From positions 4,721,453 to 4,785,452 of the forward strand of contig NC_135571.1 in the NCBI RefSeq assembly GCF_964340395.1: a stretch of 64,000 nt of DNA. Direction: 5' to 3'. The notes beneath the pieces are model-generated. The model had not been told where the DNA came from, made no database searches, and saw nothing but the letters and a program-made list of their open reading frames with translations. The DNA is from Glandiceps talaboti. Its lineage: Eukaryota; Hemichordata; Enteropneusta; Spengelidae. Shown piece by piece: positions 11,906 through 27,708 of this stretch. Position numbers and translations under genes: made by a program. Each line of letters starts with the position of its first letter. Position 1 is the stretch's first letter.

Positions 11906-12310
11906 CCATCTATCATCTGATTGGAGAGGGACTTAGAACATTGCGTTCACTTGTGAGGTAGATGTGTTAACTCATGCTTTTGTATATATTACTGCTAATC
12001 GAAAACATCATAAAATTACACTAGTTTACACTAGGATATCATGCTTTTATCTGGTATACAGTACTACTGGAACACACAGACGTCAATTGTTTTCCACAAT
12101 GAGGAACACCTGTGCTTACTCGACCATGGGAGCCGCCGTTCGCTACCCTTATCAGGTAGCGGCCATATTGAAATCATAACGAGGCGGATAACGCGTAAGT
12201 ACCGGACAAACAAACAATTGCGCATACAATATCACATGCGATGTAAACAACAGCACATGGCTTTATCTATAAATATACTAGTACTTCATTCATAAATTTC
12301 GGCAGTCTGA

Positions 12311-14420
<2,110 letters not shown>

Positions 14421-16495
14421 TTAGTATTTTTGAATAGCTACAATTCTTGATAGTCTCTTATCATATATATCCGGTAAACTAAGCATTACCGGTGGTTCAT
14501 GACGATATGAACGTCTCTTTGGAACTTCTTCGAGTCCGAGACTTCTGCGCAGTCTCCGTATTCTCTTCGTCATCGACTCTTGTTTATGAGGAGGCTGTCT
14601 TTCCGTCACACCGTAAGCGCGATCTGCTTCGTCAATTTCCTGTGTAAGTTTTAGTTTCTGTAAACATCTCTTTTCCTGCGTCACGGCATGAGCAATCGCT
14701 TGTGTATCTAATAGTCTGTTTTCCGTTTCTAACATCTTTGCTTGTAGTTTCATCATTTCTATCGCGAGATCTCGTTCCCTGTCTTCCTGTCTGGTCCTCC
14801 TTTTTGGATAAATCTTCAACTTTCGCCTTAAGCGAGCGAGATCTTTGGCAATTTCTATTCTCTCTGGGTCCTCGTATTTTACTAAAAACAAAAACAGGAA
14901 TGAAAATTTAGAATTTTATCTTGTTTCATTTCATTTTGCAATGTAAAATCAATTAAAAATTTAGTAACGTGACCATGACAACATCAAACACAAAATCGAG
15001 TGTCTAGAGATAATTCGTTGTCATAGCAATGCAATTGGCAATATGTTGATAGTTGCAGATTGTCGATTGAATAGAATTAAAGTTGAACTTTTTCTTTCAC
15101 TGGTAATTACTGTATTGCTTTAGGTTTGTTGAGTAAATCGTATTTTATTAGTTTCTGTGTGAATATGTATCAAACAGAGCCGATACACGGTATTGTGAAA
15201 TTCGCTGTAAATGTTTGTTTGTTGTATCTTGTCTATTGAATTTTAGTAGCTGGCTTATAGTTATACATTTAACAACTCAAGATTGATTTATTTTCTCGGA
15301 CAACAAGTTCACGAATACCTTGATATTCGTTCGATATATCAAATCCTCTCTGAGCCAGCTCCTTCTGTCTGCTTCGTCTAAACTCTATCACCATATTGTA
15401 CAAATCTAGTCTTCCAATATAGTATAATAACATTTGTAAGAATACGAGGCTATTCTCTGCCAGTAACTTTTGACCCTCCAAAACAGCTAACATCTCATCT
15501 GGAGTGCGAACATCGAGTAACAGTTCCGGCGGGTTTACGTAATCTGAAAATATGCAAATACATTTAGATATTATTCTCTGATAATTTTTTTTCGTTCAGC
15601 AGAGGAAAATACAAGTGGCCTGAGGGGCCTTGTCATAACGAGTCGAAAACTAACAGTGACAAACCCTTATGTCACGAGTATTTTGGAGGGTTTGATTGGA
15701 GGAAAATATTGTGAATGCATATGCGCAAGCTAAATTTAAGAAAAGTGTGGGAAAATATCCATTCTGAACTACAAACGTTCTGACTCATATTTCGAGTACT
15801 GTAGAACCAATGACGTAGGAACGCGTTGTTGTGACGCAGAATGACCTGTGTATAAATTCCATATTTTCTGTTCGACCGCGTACAACACATGAACTCGTCT
15901 TTCTTCAAGCATTGGTTATATTAGGATGTACACTGTCAATAGTCGCTATGACATGTTGGACTGAACGTTACTTTGTCAACAAAGTCCCGCCAAAACGAGT
16001 ATCAAAAATTAATGGGGGGGGGGTGACGGTGACTTGGTACTTGCCATCTTATTCTATAGATCAAAATCACAGTAGATAAAAACTATTGAATTATGCACAG
16101 TTTGAACAAAAAGGATTAATTTACTTAAATATTTGATAATTTAACAGATCGTTCGAAATTCCCCATTTTGAGTAAAAAGGTCAGAGGTCACAGGTGGACT
16201 CTAAATACAAATCTCGTTCAAACTCACCTCTCGCTAAGAACCTCATATCATCCACGTTTTCTCTCGTCAAAGATTTAGCAATACCTGTAACTATGGAACA
16301 ATAAAGTCTGTGTTCATATCTGGCAGCCCCGTGTACAAAGGTATCATCCATACTTCGTCTTAGTTGTCTCCCTTCCATCTCAGACCAATCAAAAGTGTCG
16401 GTAGTTCCGATGTATTTAGATTTTATAGGTGGTAAGTATTTCATTGGTCGCCTTCCTCGCATGTAGCCACCCGGTAATGGACGGAAATCAGCCAT
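14421..16495 (-). CDS. Death-effector-domain protein with C-terminal coiled coil (three exons)
   Basis: Minus-strand exons 16495-16228, 15543-15319 and 14881-14421 join with phase-1 introns and consensus sites (GTGAGT, GTATTC donors; TTTCAG, TTTTAG acceptors) into 317 residues. Residues about 59-145, split across exons 1 and 2, look like a death effector domain. They contain SLTRENVDDMRFLAR, then GQKLLAENSLVFLQMLL, and the diagnostic RxDL as IGRLDLYNMV. Such domains pair homotypically in FADD/caspase-8-type signalling in the cytosol. The rest (165-317) is highly charged and helical (ARLRRKLKIYP, KMLETENRLLDTQ), probably a coiled coil. There is no death domain or caspase domain, so it is a stand-alone adaptor or regulator. 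The N-terminus is basic and proline-containing. The domain call rests on motif reading. The gene model is strong. Confidence 0.83.
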
Positions 16496-16723
16496 TTTGA
16501 AACCACGGATCGTAGATGACGTTATTACAATCTACCGGGCACTTAAGAGGTCTTCAAGACATGCGATTCATTAGTGGTTGCACGCAAACATCTTTTAACC
16601 AGATACTTCGAAACTATGGCAATGCATGCAAATTTGGGCTGGCCATCTTTGTTTGATAGACTTCGCAATATATCAACCTGAAATTGAATAAAAGTTATTT
16701 CATTTTCAAAGATAACTCCAACT

Positions 16724-16725
16724 GC

Positions 16726-16795
<70 letters not shown>

Positions 16796-16796
16796 A
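16724..16796. repeat. (CTGT)n microsatellite
   Basis: About 18 uninterrupted CTGT/GTCT units lie upstream of the death-effector-domain gene. Confidence 0.97.
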
Positions 16797-17596
16797 AGGG
16801 AATTCAGCAGGTGTCGACTATATTTCTCACGTCAGCACGAGAAGAAATTTTGACGATAGAATTTTGTATTACATCCGTTCTGCACCGAAAATCTGGTATT
16901 TTAGTTGACAATCTTAAATGAAATATTTGTATGCCCTGGTTACTTAACAAAACACAGTCGCGTAATGGCCGATAAATTTCTTCCTGTATTCCGTTTTACC
17001 TGTAGTGCGTGCCAACAAATTAGATCGTTTCTTCCTAGCAACGCTCTATTGTTCGCTATTAGATTTATAGAAATACTTTAAATGCTGAGAGATTTTGCTC
17101 AAAGAGCTATTCCGGTGATTTCATTTGATAAAAGCTACTAGGCTAGGCTTTTAAGTTTGTCAATTCAAAAGAGCGTCTCCCATCCTCTGTTTTAGTTGCC
17201 TGACTTCTATTCAGTGTCCCTCGGGAACTGCTCAACGTGACGGGACTGAGAAGGTGCAAATAGAGGGCAAACAGTTCGTGCAAAGGTTAGACGATAAACC
17301 ACTGTATCATGTAGATTATTTACAGTGCACTTCGAATAAAAACCCTGACAACCTTACTCAATACAATTATCTATGCATGAGCGCGTTGTAAAAATACAAC
17401 CGTAGAAACTGAGCTTTCATCTAACTAAGATAAATATAAACTAAAAGTATGTCGCAGTATTGTGCCTATTGAATAGACATGGTCATAGTGGGGTGGCATG
17501 TCTGACTTCCTATGGTTTTATCTTTATTTTATTTGTACTGCTCTTTAAGTATATGAACACTACTTTCCCAATATTTTGCATTTGACTGTACTTTGA

Positions 17597-17880
17597 TTAA
17601 GGGGAGCAAACTGAGTTCATACGTTCTGCCGGGGTGCAATTTTTGCTGTGTAGTTTGAAAAACTAGGGTACTCATAGTATATTCTATGTACTGAAACATA
17701 TACCTAGCCATCAGTTGCAATTTAGTAAAACTCAAACCTGGTAGACTAAATGGTGAAATAACTTGTAAACAATCCGATGACGTAATTTATTATACATGTG
17801 TGTCCATAAAAATGTCAAGGAAGGGCCTACTGCGCAGTTGACTGTTGTAACGACACCGGAAGAATGTAATAACAAAGAAG
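17597..17880. mobile_element. TTAA-type MITE, copy 1
   Basis: It starts TTAAGGGGAGCAAACTGAG and contains CCGATGACGTAATTTATTATA and GCGCAGTTGACTGTTGTAAC. These are shared with the copy at 53046-53330 and, inverted, with the copy at 56861-57213, which shows both ends. The far end of this copy is unclear. Confidence 0.6.
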
Positions 17881-19459
17881 ACGTGCGTCGACATTAGCTT
17901 TATACTAGAACAGTTAAATCAAGGTTTTATTTAAGTATTTTCACTGAAGTATAAAAGCTTATAAACTCAGCTTCTGTTCGTCTTTAACCGTGGCTTCATT
18001 ATCGCCTCGGTAGCGACACGTTTAATGCATACATGTACCTAGCAACAGATCATAGCAGGATCATAGCAAAGCACACACCCATGTCTCTATAACACAACAC
18101 ACCTGCATGTCACCAGAGTTAGATTTTCAATAGTGGTCCGAGATCTTACTAACAATTCAACCGTTGGACACGCTCTTGTGAAGCACACATACGTCAATTG
18201 GTTGACAAAAGGCACTCTATTGTCGTACACTTCAATAGCCTGTTATATTCAAATTGATTGATTGAAAACAGCGACGACCAAACACTAAACAACAACGGTT
18301 AATATTTCGCTCTCAGTCGGCAAACACATTCAGCTATTGAACGCTAATGTAAACGGTCCACACAAGAGAACAACACAGACTCAAATATACGATTATACGT
18401 AAGTTCAGATACATTGGTGGTCTGAAATGTAAGGAATACTTTAGGGGGTTGCGTTATCCGTTTGTCATAATCTACGCTTACAAGTCTTAATCCTTTTGTC
18501 GGTTTGTTTGTGTTCACCTATCATTAGGGATTAGTCGATCCGCGGTATGAATTATTTACGAGATTACAAGTTACCGCGGGTCTGTTGTAATTATTCGTGG
18601 TCCCTCACGATGGATTATATCTCAGACCACTGTAGTAATCTGAGATTATATCACGCTTATAGGAGCACGACGATATCTACAGGAACCCATTAAGTTGATC
18701 AGTTTAATTCGGACATTGACGTATATTATAGCAATTGTTTTTTGAAAAAATAAAAGGTATGAAAAGGTGAGGACACTCTTCAGTCGTGAAATTGCTTGTG
18801 AAGCGAAAAAGTACGTCAAATCTTACAAATTGAAATTCCGAATCGATTTTGATGGTGTTCTATTGTAAACGAAGTCAGCAATATTTGATACTGTTAACGT
18901 TGTTTACGTTACCAATCTAATGCATGCACATGTTAAGCTACAACTCCCGAAGTACGTGTACTGTTCTCTTCAAAAGAATTGAATGCCAAACTGATTAGTT
19001 TATGAATAGAATACTCGCCTCAAGTGTGTTGCTGGAGGGTAGGGGAATTTTTTCAACGTTAATTTCATCTTACTTTGCGGGTGAAACTCTTACCTTGTCA
19101 GTAGTAAAGATACCGTGAACAATCGCTTCGTAGTTACTTCACGTCAGCTGCCCAGGCGTGAATGATAACATCAAATGATTTTTGTGAATTCGAAGCGGTA
19201 CAAACACTTCACACTGTATGTATCCAAGGACATGTCAGGCGGTATTGGTATTTCTAGTCAATGCGCATGCGCATATACATATAGCTCGATGCGGTACTGT
19301 ATTTTGTTTGCACAGTATTACTCTGTAAATCCGATCGAAACATAAGTGAACTATTTGCTGCATTCTCCCTTGATTTGTAAATTTAACTGCATAAAGACTA
19401 CACCTTTTGTTAAAGCATAGATTTCCGCACATATCTACAGTGGATTTCCAAATACCGTG

Positions 19460-19790
19460 CAGCTCTCTTTGATACAACCGTGCAGAAACTAATAAGTACA
19501 CATGCTACACTTTAAGATAGCAAGATTGAATGAATACAGTTTCTTGCAACATTTTGTCTAAATAAAATGAATTGACTGTGCCACCATGCAGACATCACAC
19601 GCAGATGTCAAAACATTGGCGCCTGCTTGTCTGTGTCTTGTTGCAGTACGTTGCTTTAAATGGTTTGTTTCATTCCGAGACTAAATGTACCATAAAGTGC
19701 GATTTTGGTATTAAAATGTAGCATGTGCATGATTTCAAGTGGTTGTATCAAACAGCAGGCCACTCGAACAGTATTCTGAAATCGGCTGTA
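19460..19790 (+). repeat. Dispersed repeat family A, copy 1
   Basis: Shares GCAAGATTGAATGAATACAG, TTTCTTGC, a block around CATTGGCGCCTGC...GTCTGTGTC, and GTTGTATCAAACAG with copies at 39145-39400 and 50325-50640. A shorter trace, TGTATCAAACAGAGC, is at 15166-15180. The class is unknown. Confidence 0.7.
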
Positions 19791-21298
19791 TATTTAGCTT
19801 GGTGTAGTTGAGTTGAACAAATCCGAATTGGCATATTTGCATATAAACAACAAGTTTACTAATTATTTATAAAAGATATATGATAGCTGTAGAATACTAC
19901 TGAAATTATCTGGTGAGGATTGTTCCTGAGATATTAACAAATTTCTGGACTACGTACATTATTACACCGTTGGACTGAAGATTTGTCATCTCAAATGAAT
20001 GGCCTTGAAATTGAAGACCTACAAATATAGTCTGATAATCGGCATTTGTGATCTTTTTGTTGAGTATATCTATGCATGTGGTGCTAGAATGGGTTTAAAA
20101 CATCGAAGTAATTACTCTCATTGTAATGTCCTCATTTTCGTTGCCCTAGATACATTACCCGAAACATAGAAATAAAAAGGACCCCTTGAAACTAAACTGA
20201 GAAAACGGCAACTTTGAAAATGAGCTACCTATTATCTCGAATGGCAAGTCCGTCATTCACTTATACCCTCATAGAATTTTGCTCATCGGAATAAACCTAC
20301 CACACAGACATATACTTCAGAAGAAGTTGTGAGCATTGAATTTACAATATATGTTATTTTGTATCAACTTGGCTAACATATCATACTACATATGTACATA
20401 CAAATAGCTAAATGGCTTCTTAAAAGTCGGCGCGAATATTTTGATGTTATAAAACATGAAATCGCGATAACATTCATGCTATTTCTCATCGCCATTTTCT
20501 ACTGATGTAATTGTATATTTTACACTAGACGTTGTCAGAGTGTGTGTAAAAGATGTCATGTTACATGAGTGAAACACAAAACCAACATAATTTTAGCTGT
20601 AATGAGTCACCGCCATAGTATGGTACATGGACTGATGACAACGAAATTTGTGTCTTCTAGAACCGGTTGATGTATTTTTTTCATATTAATGAGGAATCTG
20701 CATAATTAATGAAATTCAGAAATTAATATGCACGGTAGCTAACAAGTTCACTACCTGCCAACGGCATACAATATACATCTGGTCCTAAACGTTATTACCT
20801 TTGGTAATCAGGCTTCAAATTTCACAAAAGTTGGCACATACATTGTAGCCGGTTGGTGAATTTCTTTTAAATATTCATAAGTACTTTGCATAATTAATGA
20901 CATTAGTAGATGAAGATATATACCGTTGAATTTAGTTATTTTCAATAAGTTTCGAATTTCCGTGTAGGATATTACGATTTTATGACATTTGTCGTTTACT
21001 GTTATCGATTTTCTTGCACTGTTTCTTTGTACTCACATTCTTAAGATCCATTATAATAAAAATAAAGATATTGCTTGTATATTGCCATGACAAATAAACA
21101 GTAGAAGTATATATTTTAGTAAGGTAAACTTTAAAACGGGTACAGACTCATCAAAATCTTTAACGCCCAAAAATCCTCTATTAAAGACAATTTGTACATC
21201 TGGAGAGCAGATGAAAGAAAGGAAAGTTGCCAAAATGTGTATAGTGTACACTTCCATCATTCGGTAAGCTTCAGAGTTATATAAATCTAATTTGTCAC

Positions 21299-21364
21299 CC
21301 CTGTAATGGTAATGTGCCATCCCTAGAATGGTAATGTGACAACCCTGAAGTGGTAATATACCAC
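21299..21364 (+). repeat. Three 22-bp tandem units just upstream of the lectin/GAIN gene
   Basis: Units at 21299-21320, 21321-21342 and 21343-21364 follow CCCTRNARTGGTAATGTGMCA. They end about 140 bases before the start codon at 21502, so they are in the promoter or 5' UTR. Confidence 0.75.
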
Positions 21365-21501
21365 CCCTTTAAAAGTGATGTAGTCTCCAAAGCATGTACA
21401 GAATAGCAATAAACTTGTGACGACCACTGATAAGTACTGACGACATCGACTCGGTACTACTGCTGGAAGAAGGGAAAAGAAACACAAATATCTAATCTGC
21501 A

Positions 21502-22222
21502 ATGAAACAAACAAGCTACGTCGCGGACTTCTGCGATTTCCTTGCTGTTATAATAACAATCATGCTATGTGTACAACCGTCAGGTAAGTGACTAAAGATA
21601 CACACACACATACAGACAGAGAGACAGACAAACACATACATACATACATACATACATACATACATACATACATACATACATACATACATACATACATTCA
21701 TTGAATTTGCTCTAGGTTTATATTTTATTAACAGAGTCATAAATATTAAATGTGATCATTCGTTTGTTGTTTGACTAACATTTTATATAGAGCAACTGTT
21801 GTTCACACCTAAATAAATCCTTTTCTGACATTGGTCTCCTCTATGCAGATACTTCACCAGATGTTCAAGTAATTGATATGACAAAATCTCAGCTGTCAGC
21901 AGTCACTACCTGTGAAAGCATTGGACAGAAGTTAGTACAAATCATGAGTACAGAAAAGGAAGAAATAATCCAACAGTATCTAATTGATTTGGGCCATTTT
22001 AATCCATTCAAATGGTTTCGGTTTGACGCCCAGGTCTTGCCTAATGGAACAATACAAACGATGGATGGAGAATCTGTTGACTTCAGATCGTTCGACATTG
22101 ACTCACCAGAGGCCAAACCTTGCATGGTTTTCCAGTAAGTTTAAAAATTGCGTTCTCTTCCTATAATATTATCAGATCTATTTGTACTAAATTTTATCTT
22201 CCGTAAGGAAGGGTCATGATAT

Positions 22223-22281
<59 letters not shown>

Positions 22282-22286
22282 TTCAT

Positions 22287-22341
<55 letters not shown>

Positions 22342-25300
22342 TTTGTTTGTTTGTTTGTTTGTTTGTTTGTTTGTTTGTTTGTTTGTTTGTTTGTTTGTTT
22401 GTTTGTGTGTTTGTGTGTGTGTGTGTTTGTTTGTTTGTTTGTTTGTTTGTTTGTTTGTTTGTTTGTGTATGTGTATGTTGACACGATATCTCAATAACTT
22501 CATCATCAATTTTAATGAAATTTGCTACACATCTTTGCTCTGTTAATTGCAAGAACTGGGTTATTTTGGTAAACATCCTGTCAATATCAAGCAGCTGCCC
22601 CCCCCCCCGAGATTTGTAGGAAAAAAGCTACTTTATGAATACATAGCGATGTTATTATAATCGTTATTTACGTGACGATTCCTAGCATGCGCGATTTAAA
22701 TTGATGGTTCACTAAAGTTAAAAGTGACTGTTCACTGACTCCTCGTTAATATATGTATCTTATATTTCGATTGTACGCTGGCTTAACTTTGAATAAAAAT
22801 GTGTCCCGTTAAAAATTGTAACTTTTTGCAGTGTAGCAAATTAAAAATTCTATGCGCGGGAAAGTACAAAAGAAGTGCGCACATGCACTGTGCATTTTAT
22901 GCGAGTAACAGTAGTCTTGAAAGTCTCCTTCATTTGAAGATAGCAAGTCGCAATAATGTCAGAGAGTGAAACTCAAAAAAAAGACGGAAAAGGTCGTTCA
23001 ACGTGAGGTCGCCTGCTACATGCAGTGACTCCGAAGATGCGCGCGATTTCATTTACATCTTGTTCCTTATATTAAAACATTTACTAATAAAATCTTGAAT
23101 CGACAATTTGCTATGGAAAGAATGGCCCTGAATTTGTAAACAGAGCTGTACCTTCGACACCAAAATCCAAACTTCAATTTCCATTATAATGATAATGACA
23201 AGGAGAATCCACTGAGTTCACCTTGGGTTCCGACAAAAAGGAGGGCCATAAAAATTTGGGAGTTGGGTAAAGAAAAGGATTATTTTGTTGACAGTGTTAC
23301 TTATTTGAGAAAGCACCATCCAATCTTTTTTATTTAAAAGTTTTTTTTTTTACTTCGAATGTGACATCTTTTCAGCAACTACTTTGAAAGACATGACGAC
23401 ATTAGGCCAGAAAAAATGAAAAAGCTGTTCAACCTACCCATATATTTATTGTGATAGTGATGGGCAATATATCCTCATGTAGACTTCGCATATCACATGT
23501 CAGTAAAAATGCACACTTTGTTTCAAAATTAAGGATATTTCTTTATATTTTCTGAATAGTACATGTAACAATATACATTTGAGTTTATTCCAAATTATAC
23601 AATATCTTATACAGCGGTTTACTTGGCTCTGATGATGCATAAAAGCGTGAATTGAGATTAAATTAAGCTGTTGCATATCCAATGTGCACTAAAAAGAATT
23701 GAGTTAAAGTTTACGACCATGGGAGTGGGCTGAGCAGTCATTGGGCCATCAAAAGTCTAAAAGTCTTGCTCTTTATTCGGGATTTTTGGGAACCAAATTA
23801 AACTTCAGGAGAAGTCATTTACCAATTAAGTGCACATCGGCAAAATATCTTTCAGCTTTGCCACAACAAAATACACCAAGTCTTCCAGATAATATGTAAT
23901 GCATAGCATAATTGTTTCAATTCTGGTATTTTATTACCATATTCAAGCATTGTAAAACTTTAAATTATGTGTATGGTTTGATATTTTATGCCTCTAAATG
24001 GCCTCCTACACTGTCTTATTTTCATTTTTTTCACCTTTGGAGTTGTCTCCTTCCAATCAGTAACAATCAAGGTGATAATTGTCTTTCTCCCCAAACAATA
24101 TGGAAGGTGGCTGGCTAAGTACCTCCCTGTATAGGTTAGAGCTAATTAGAGACATCTCCTTATGCATGTGAAATCCACATCATATGTAAAGTAATCTCGT
24201 TCGGAGTATTTTTGTAGTTGGCTATCACTATTATTTTAATGCATCATCGTACCATATAATGTTATATCTCCACCTTAGTGTAGGTGACAGAAGGGGTGGG
24301 TAAAATAATGCTTGAGTTTCATTTGGCGGGCTTAACATTTGTTTGCGAAGAGAGGGTGAGAGGAGCTACAACATTTTAAAACCGTAAATTGTGTACATTT
24401 CCTAACTGTAGCTATGCAGACAAATTGCAAGAGATAGTATCAAGATGACTGAACTATCTAAACTCGACCTGAAATGTTTTGCTATCATTATATATGGTTT
24501 GTTTTATCCTGGTCAAGCATTGTGAAAAAATGAAGTCGACCTACAATGTACTTACCCAATATGATGGGTTAGGTTGCCCGTTGACCGGCTTTTTTTGCTT
24601 ACATATGATATATAATTGCGTATGCTAAAATAGATATTATGTAAATTGCATGCAAATTTTTGTAAATTAGCCAACTTTCTAAATTTTAAATGCATGATTG
24701 CACCAATACAAAGTTCTGCCCCCCCCCCCCCCAGCAATTTAGTCAGGCTATGGTCCTGATCAGTTGCTCATTTGCATAATTAACGATTATCGGTAATTAT
24801 ACAATATGTTACGAAATCAAGCCAACTTCAAATTCCATGCAATTTGGTAGATAGCTCATATCTTCAACACCAAATTGCACGTGGCCCTTAAAGTTTGTTG
24901 ATCTAACATATAGTTTTTAAGAGTTCTTTGTGTAAATAATGATTTCTGGTAAATGGGCAATATCTTATGGACGCAATATTCAATTCCACATGATTTGTTA
25001 CATATGTTGACTATAACAAGGTATGCGTTTCCGAGTTATCAGTTGTAGTATTTAAAATTTGAAAGTCATCTGCATAATTAATTATTCTTAATACTTATGT
25101 CAAATTTTAAGACTACAAGCTTTAATATAATTTGGTACATGTACCTTTGCATATTTTACGATGTTTGGTAATTACACAATATCTTAAATGCATTCTTCAA
25201 AATTCATATGATTCTGTACATGCATTGGTGATAACAAAGTTTTCATAATCGATATCGCTTGATAATGTAGTTTTAAATCAGTGATTCATTTGCATAATCG

Positions 25301-25931
25301 ATGATTTTTGATAATCAAGCGGTAATATCTGATTTGGTGCATTCATTGATGATGAGAAACACAGGCGTCCTTTATCCTAACAATGCATGTTTCAAATTTC
25401 ATATAATTTGGTGTGTGTGCTGATGAAAACAAATAAAGGCTGTGGGAACAGCAATCGTATGCTTACGGAAAGTATTCAGTGAAAATCTGATTTTATATAT
25501 TGTTTTAGTGCTTTCCCCAAAGTGTTGTTTATGTGCGTGCATCACAACTCGAGTAAAATCTTCTCCCATCTTAAACTTCTTATTGTTCTTTGACATGCAG
25601 CTGTAATGCCACAGAGTGTTCCTATGTAAATACAGGATGTGAGTTTGACAAGATCTCGGACATCGTGTTCTATATGTGTGAATCTGAAAGTGAGTAAAAC
25701 TTTCAAGTTTGGCATGTTCTTCCGGGAAGAATTTGGGTGGGCGTTAAACTGTCAACAGCCCTCATTTTTAGTAATTTATCTATAACAATATTGTCGCTGA
25801 AATTAATATAATTTAAACATAACATGTTGTGCGTTGGACGTTCAATGAATTCAAGACGTACGACTTTTTATTTCTGAAGTGCATTTTACATGAAAATTAG
25901 CACGCTATTACTCAATAATATTGTACCCTCA

Positions 25932-26003
<72 letters not shown>

Positions 26004-27658
26004 GCATTTGATGGGGATATTACTAAGGATGTCTACTTTGGAAATTGTTCAAAAGTCAATACTACTGATGGGCTGACCGTATTACAGCACTTTTAAAAAA
26101 AAATAATTTCATGAAAAATTTAAACTCCGAAACTAATTGGCAAACCATCTAAATAAATGTTTGTAGGCGTGTCCAGATGAAGAATATGACGACCCCATTG
26201 TTGCTAGGTAAATACAACATTAAACGAGATTTTTTTGTAAAAAACTACAACTTCAAATCTACATGGTGAATAAATCTGAAATTTGAAGGTTTTCTTTTAG
26301 CAATCTAGTAATTGGTAATAACAACTTGATTTGAGTATCATTTGTGCACTGTCTTTTATTTAAGATTCCTCCACGTTTTTCACGAACATACGGCAAACAC
26401 AACGCATGGCTAGAGGAGTTTGTGAAAGTGTAGGTCAAAGATTGGTACAAATAACAGACAAGCAGAAAGCTCAAGATATAGAGAGTGCTATCTTTGCAAC
26501 CGGCACACACGACATGACTCCATATCCTTTCAATGGTTGGATCGATGCTGAAATTGGAGACAGTGGAAATCTTGAAACGAATGATGGCAACTCGTTATAT
26601 TACCAACCGTTTGATTGGGATTTAGCCGACAATATCGGGAGGTGCATATCGTTGGAGTAAGCAAAATGTGTTTTTTAGGGAGATTACAGTATCTACAGGG
26701 GGATGGACCAAGGTAACTCAAGCCCACTGTCCGTTACTTATCATTAGTCTCTCCCGATTCCGATTTCTAATATATTACCCTCCTTCCATTTGCTTTTTCT
26801 ACAAGGTGACCCTCCCAATCTTCAAATATTTCAAGAACTTGCCAGTGAACGTGAACCAATGGTAAGAACACGACCCCACCATTGCCACTAAATTGGAGGC
26901 GTTGGCTATTTCACTACAGTTAAATTTCTATGAAAGCACTGAATTAATCAAGTCCCATTTTTTGTTTAGATCTCGTTGGCAGAGGTGTATGCTAGAACCA
27001 CCAAAGGCCAGATGGGTGCACTACTGATATTTTTTGGACTGAGGTCAACACCTCAACTCCATCACTCTGACATTAGCTGAAACAGCCAACCACACTGTTC
27101 CCCTTTCACTCCAGTGAGACCCACTCCTCTCACCACACCACAACTTCAAAATGATCAATGCATGTTTGTCAGTAGCGATTTGACTAATATGTTCTGATAT
27201 TACAGTACAATGGTGGCAGTGGTGGGATCCGGCAGCAGTGGAATGTCAAAATTATAATATTAAAATTATATTGCATTGAGTCAAAGTAATATATGACCCT
27301 CCCCTAATTCCATTTCCGGCTCTTCCCTGAGAACCTGTTTGTAAAATATGACCCGCTAATATCTCTCCCCCATGTAATTACTGAAGCTCCCATAGAACGA
27401 TAGTGTCCTCTTGATGTATTAGTTCTTCTTTATGGGCAGCAAAAACCTAAATACAATGCTATTACTAATACCACAGGGAGCCCAGGAACCGTATTACAAA
27501 TAAATGAATAAATAAATAAATAAACATAGTATGCATGGGTAAATGAAATATCACTCTAAACTCATTGGTAATAAACTACGTGTATATTTATATACAATAA
27601 AAGTTTCATTTGAACATTTAATATAAATAGTAAAGTATTTCTAGCAAAGACGTTTCGC

Positions 27659-27708
<50 letters not shown>

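Larger units (their letters stand above)
16800..21298. other. Intergenic with dispersed repeats, no gene recognised
   Basis: Apart from the MITE at 17597, the dispersed repeat at 19460-19790 and the decayed TTTGCATAATTAATGA repeat at about 20670-20950, I see no supported genes. A short inverted motif, CTCAGACCACTGTAG then CTGAG, lies at 18612-18642. Confidence 0.55.

Noticed and set aside
12041-12295. Frame and GTAAGT near 12190 suggesting a first exon
   Set aside because: No continuing exon, signal or domain. It could be a non-coding exon but is unsupported.
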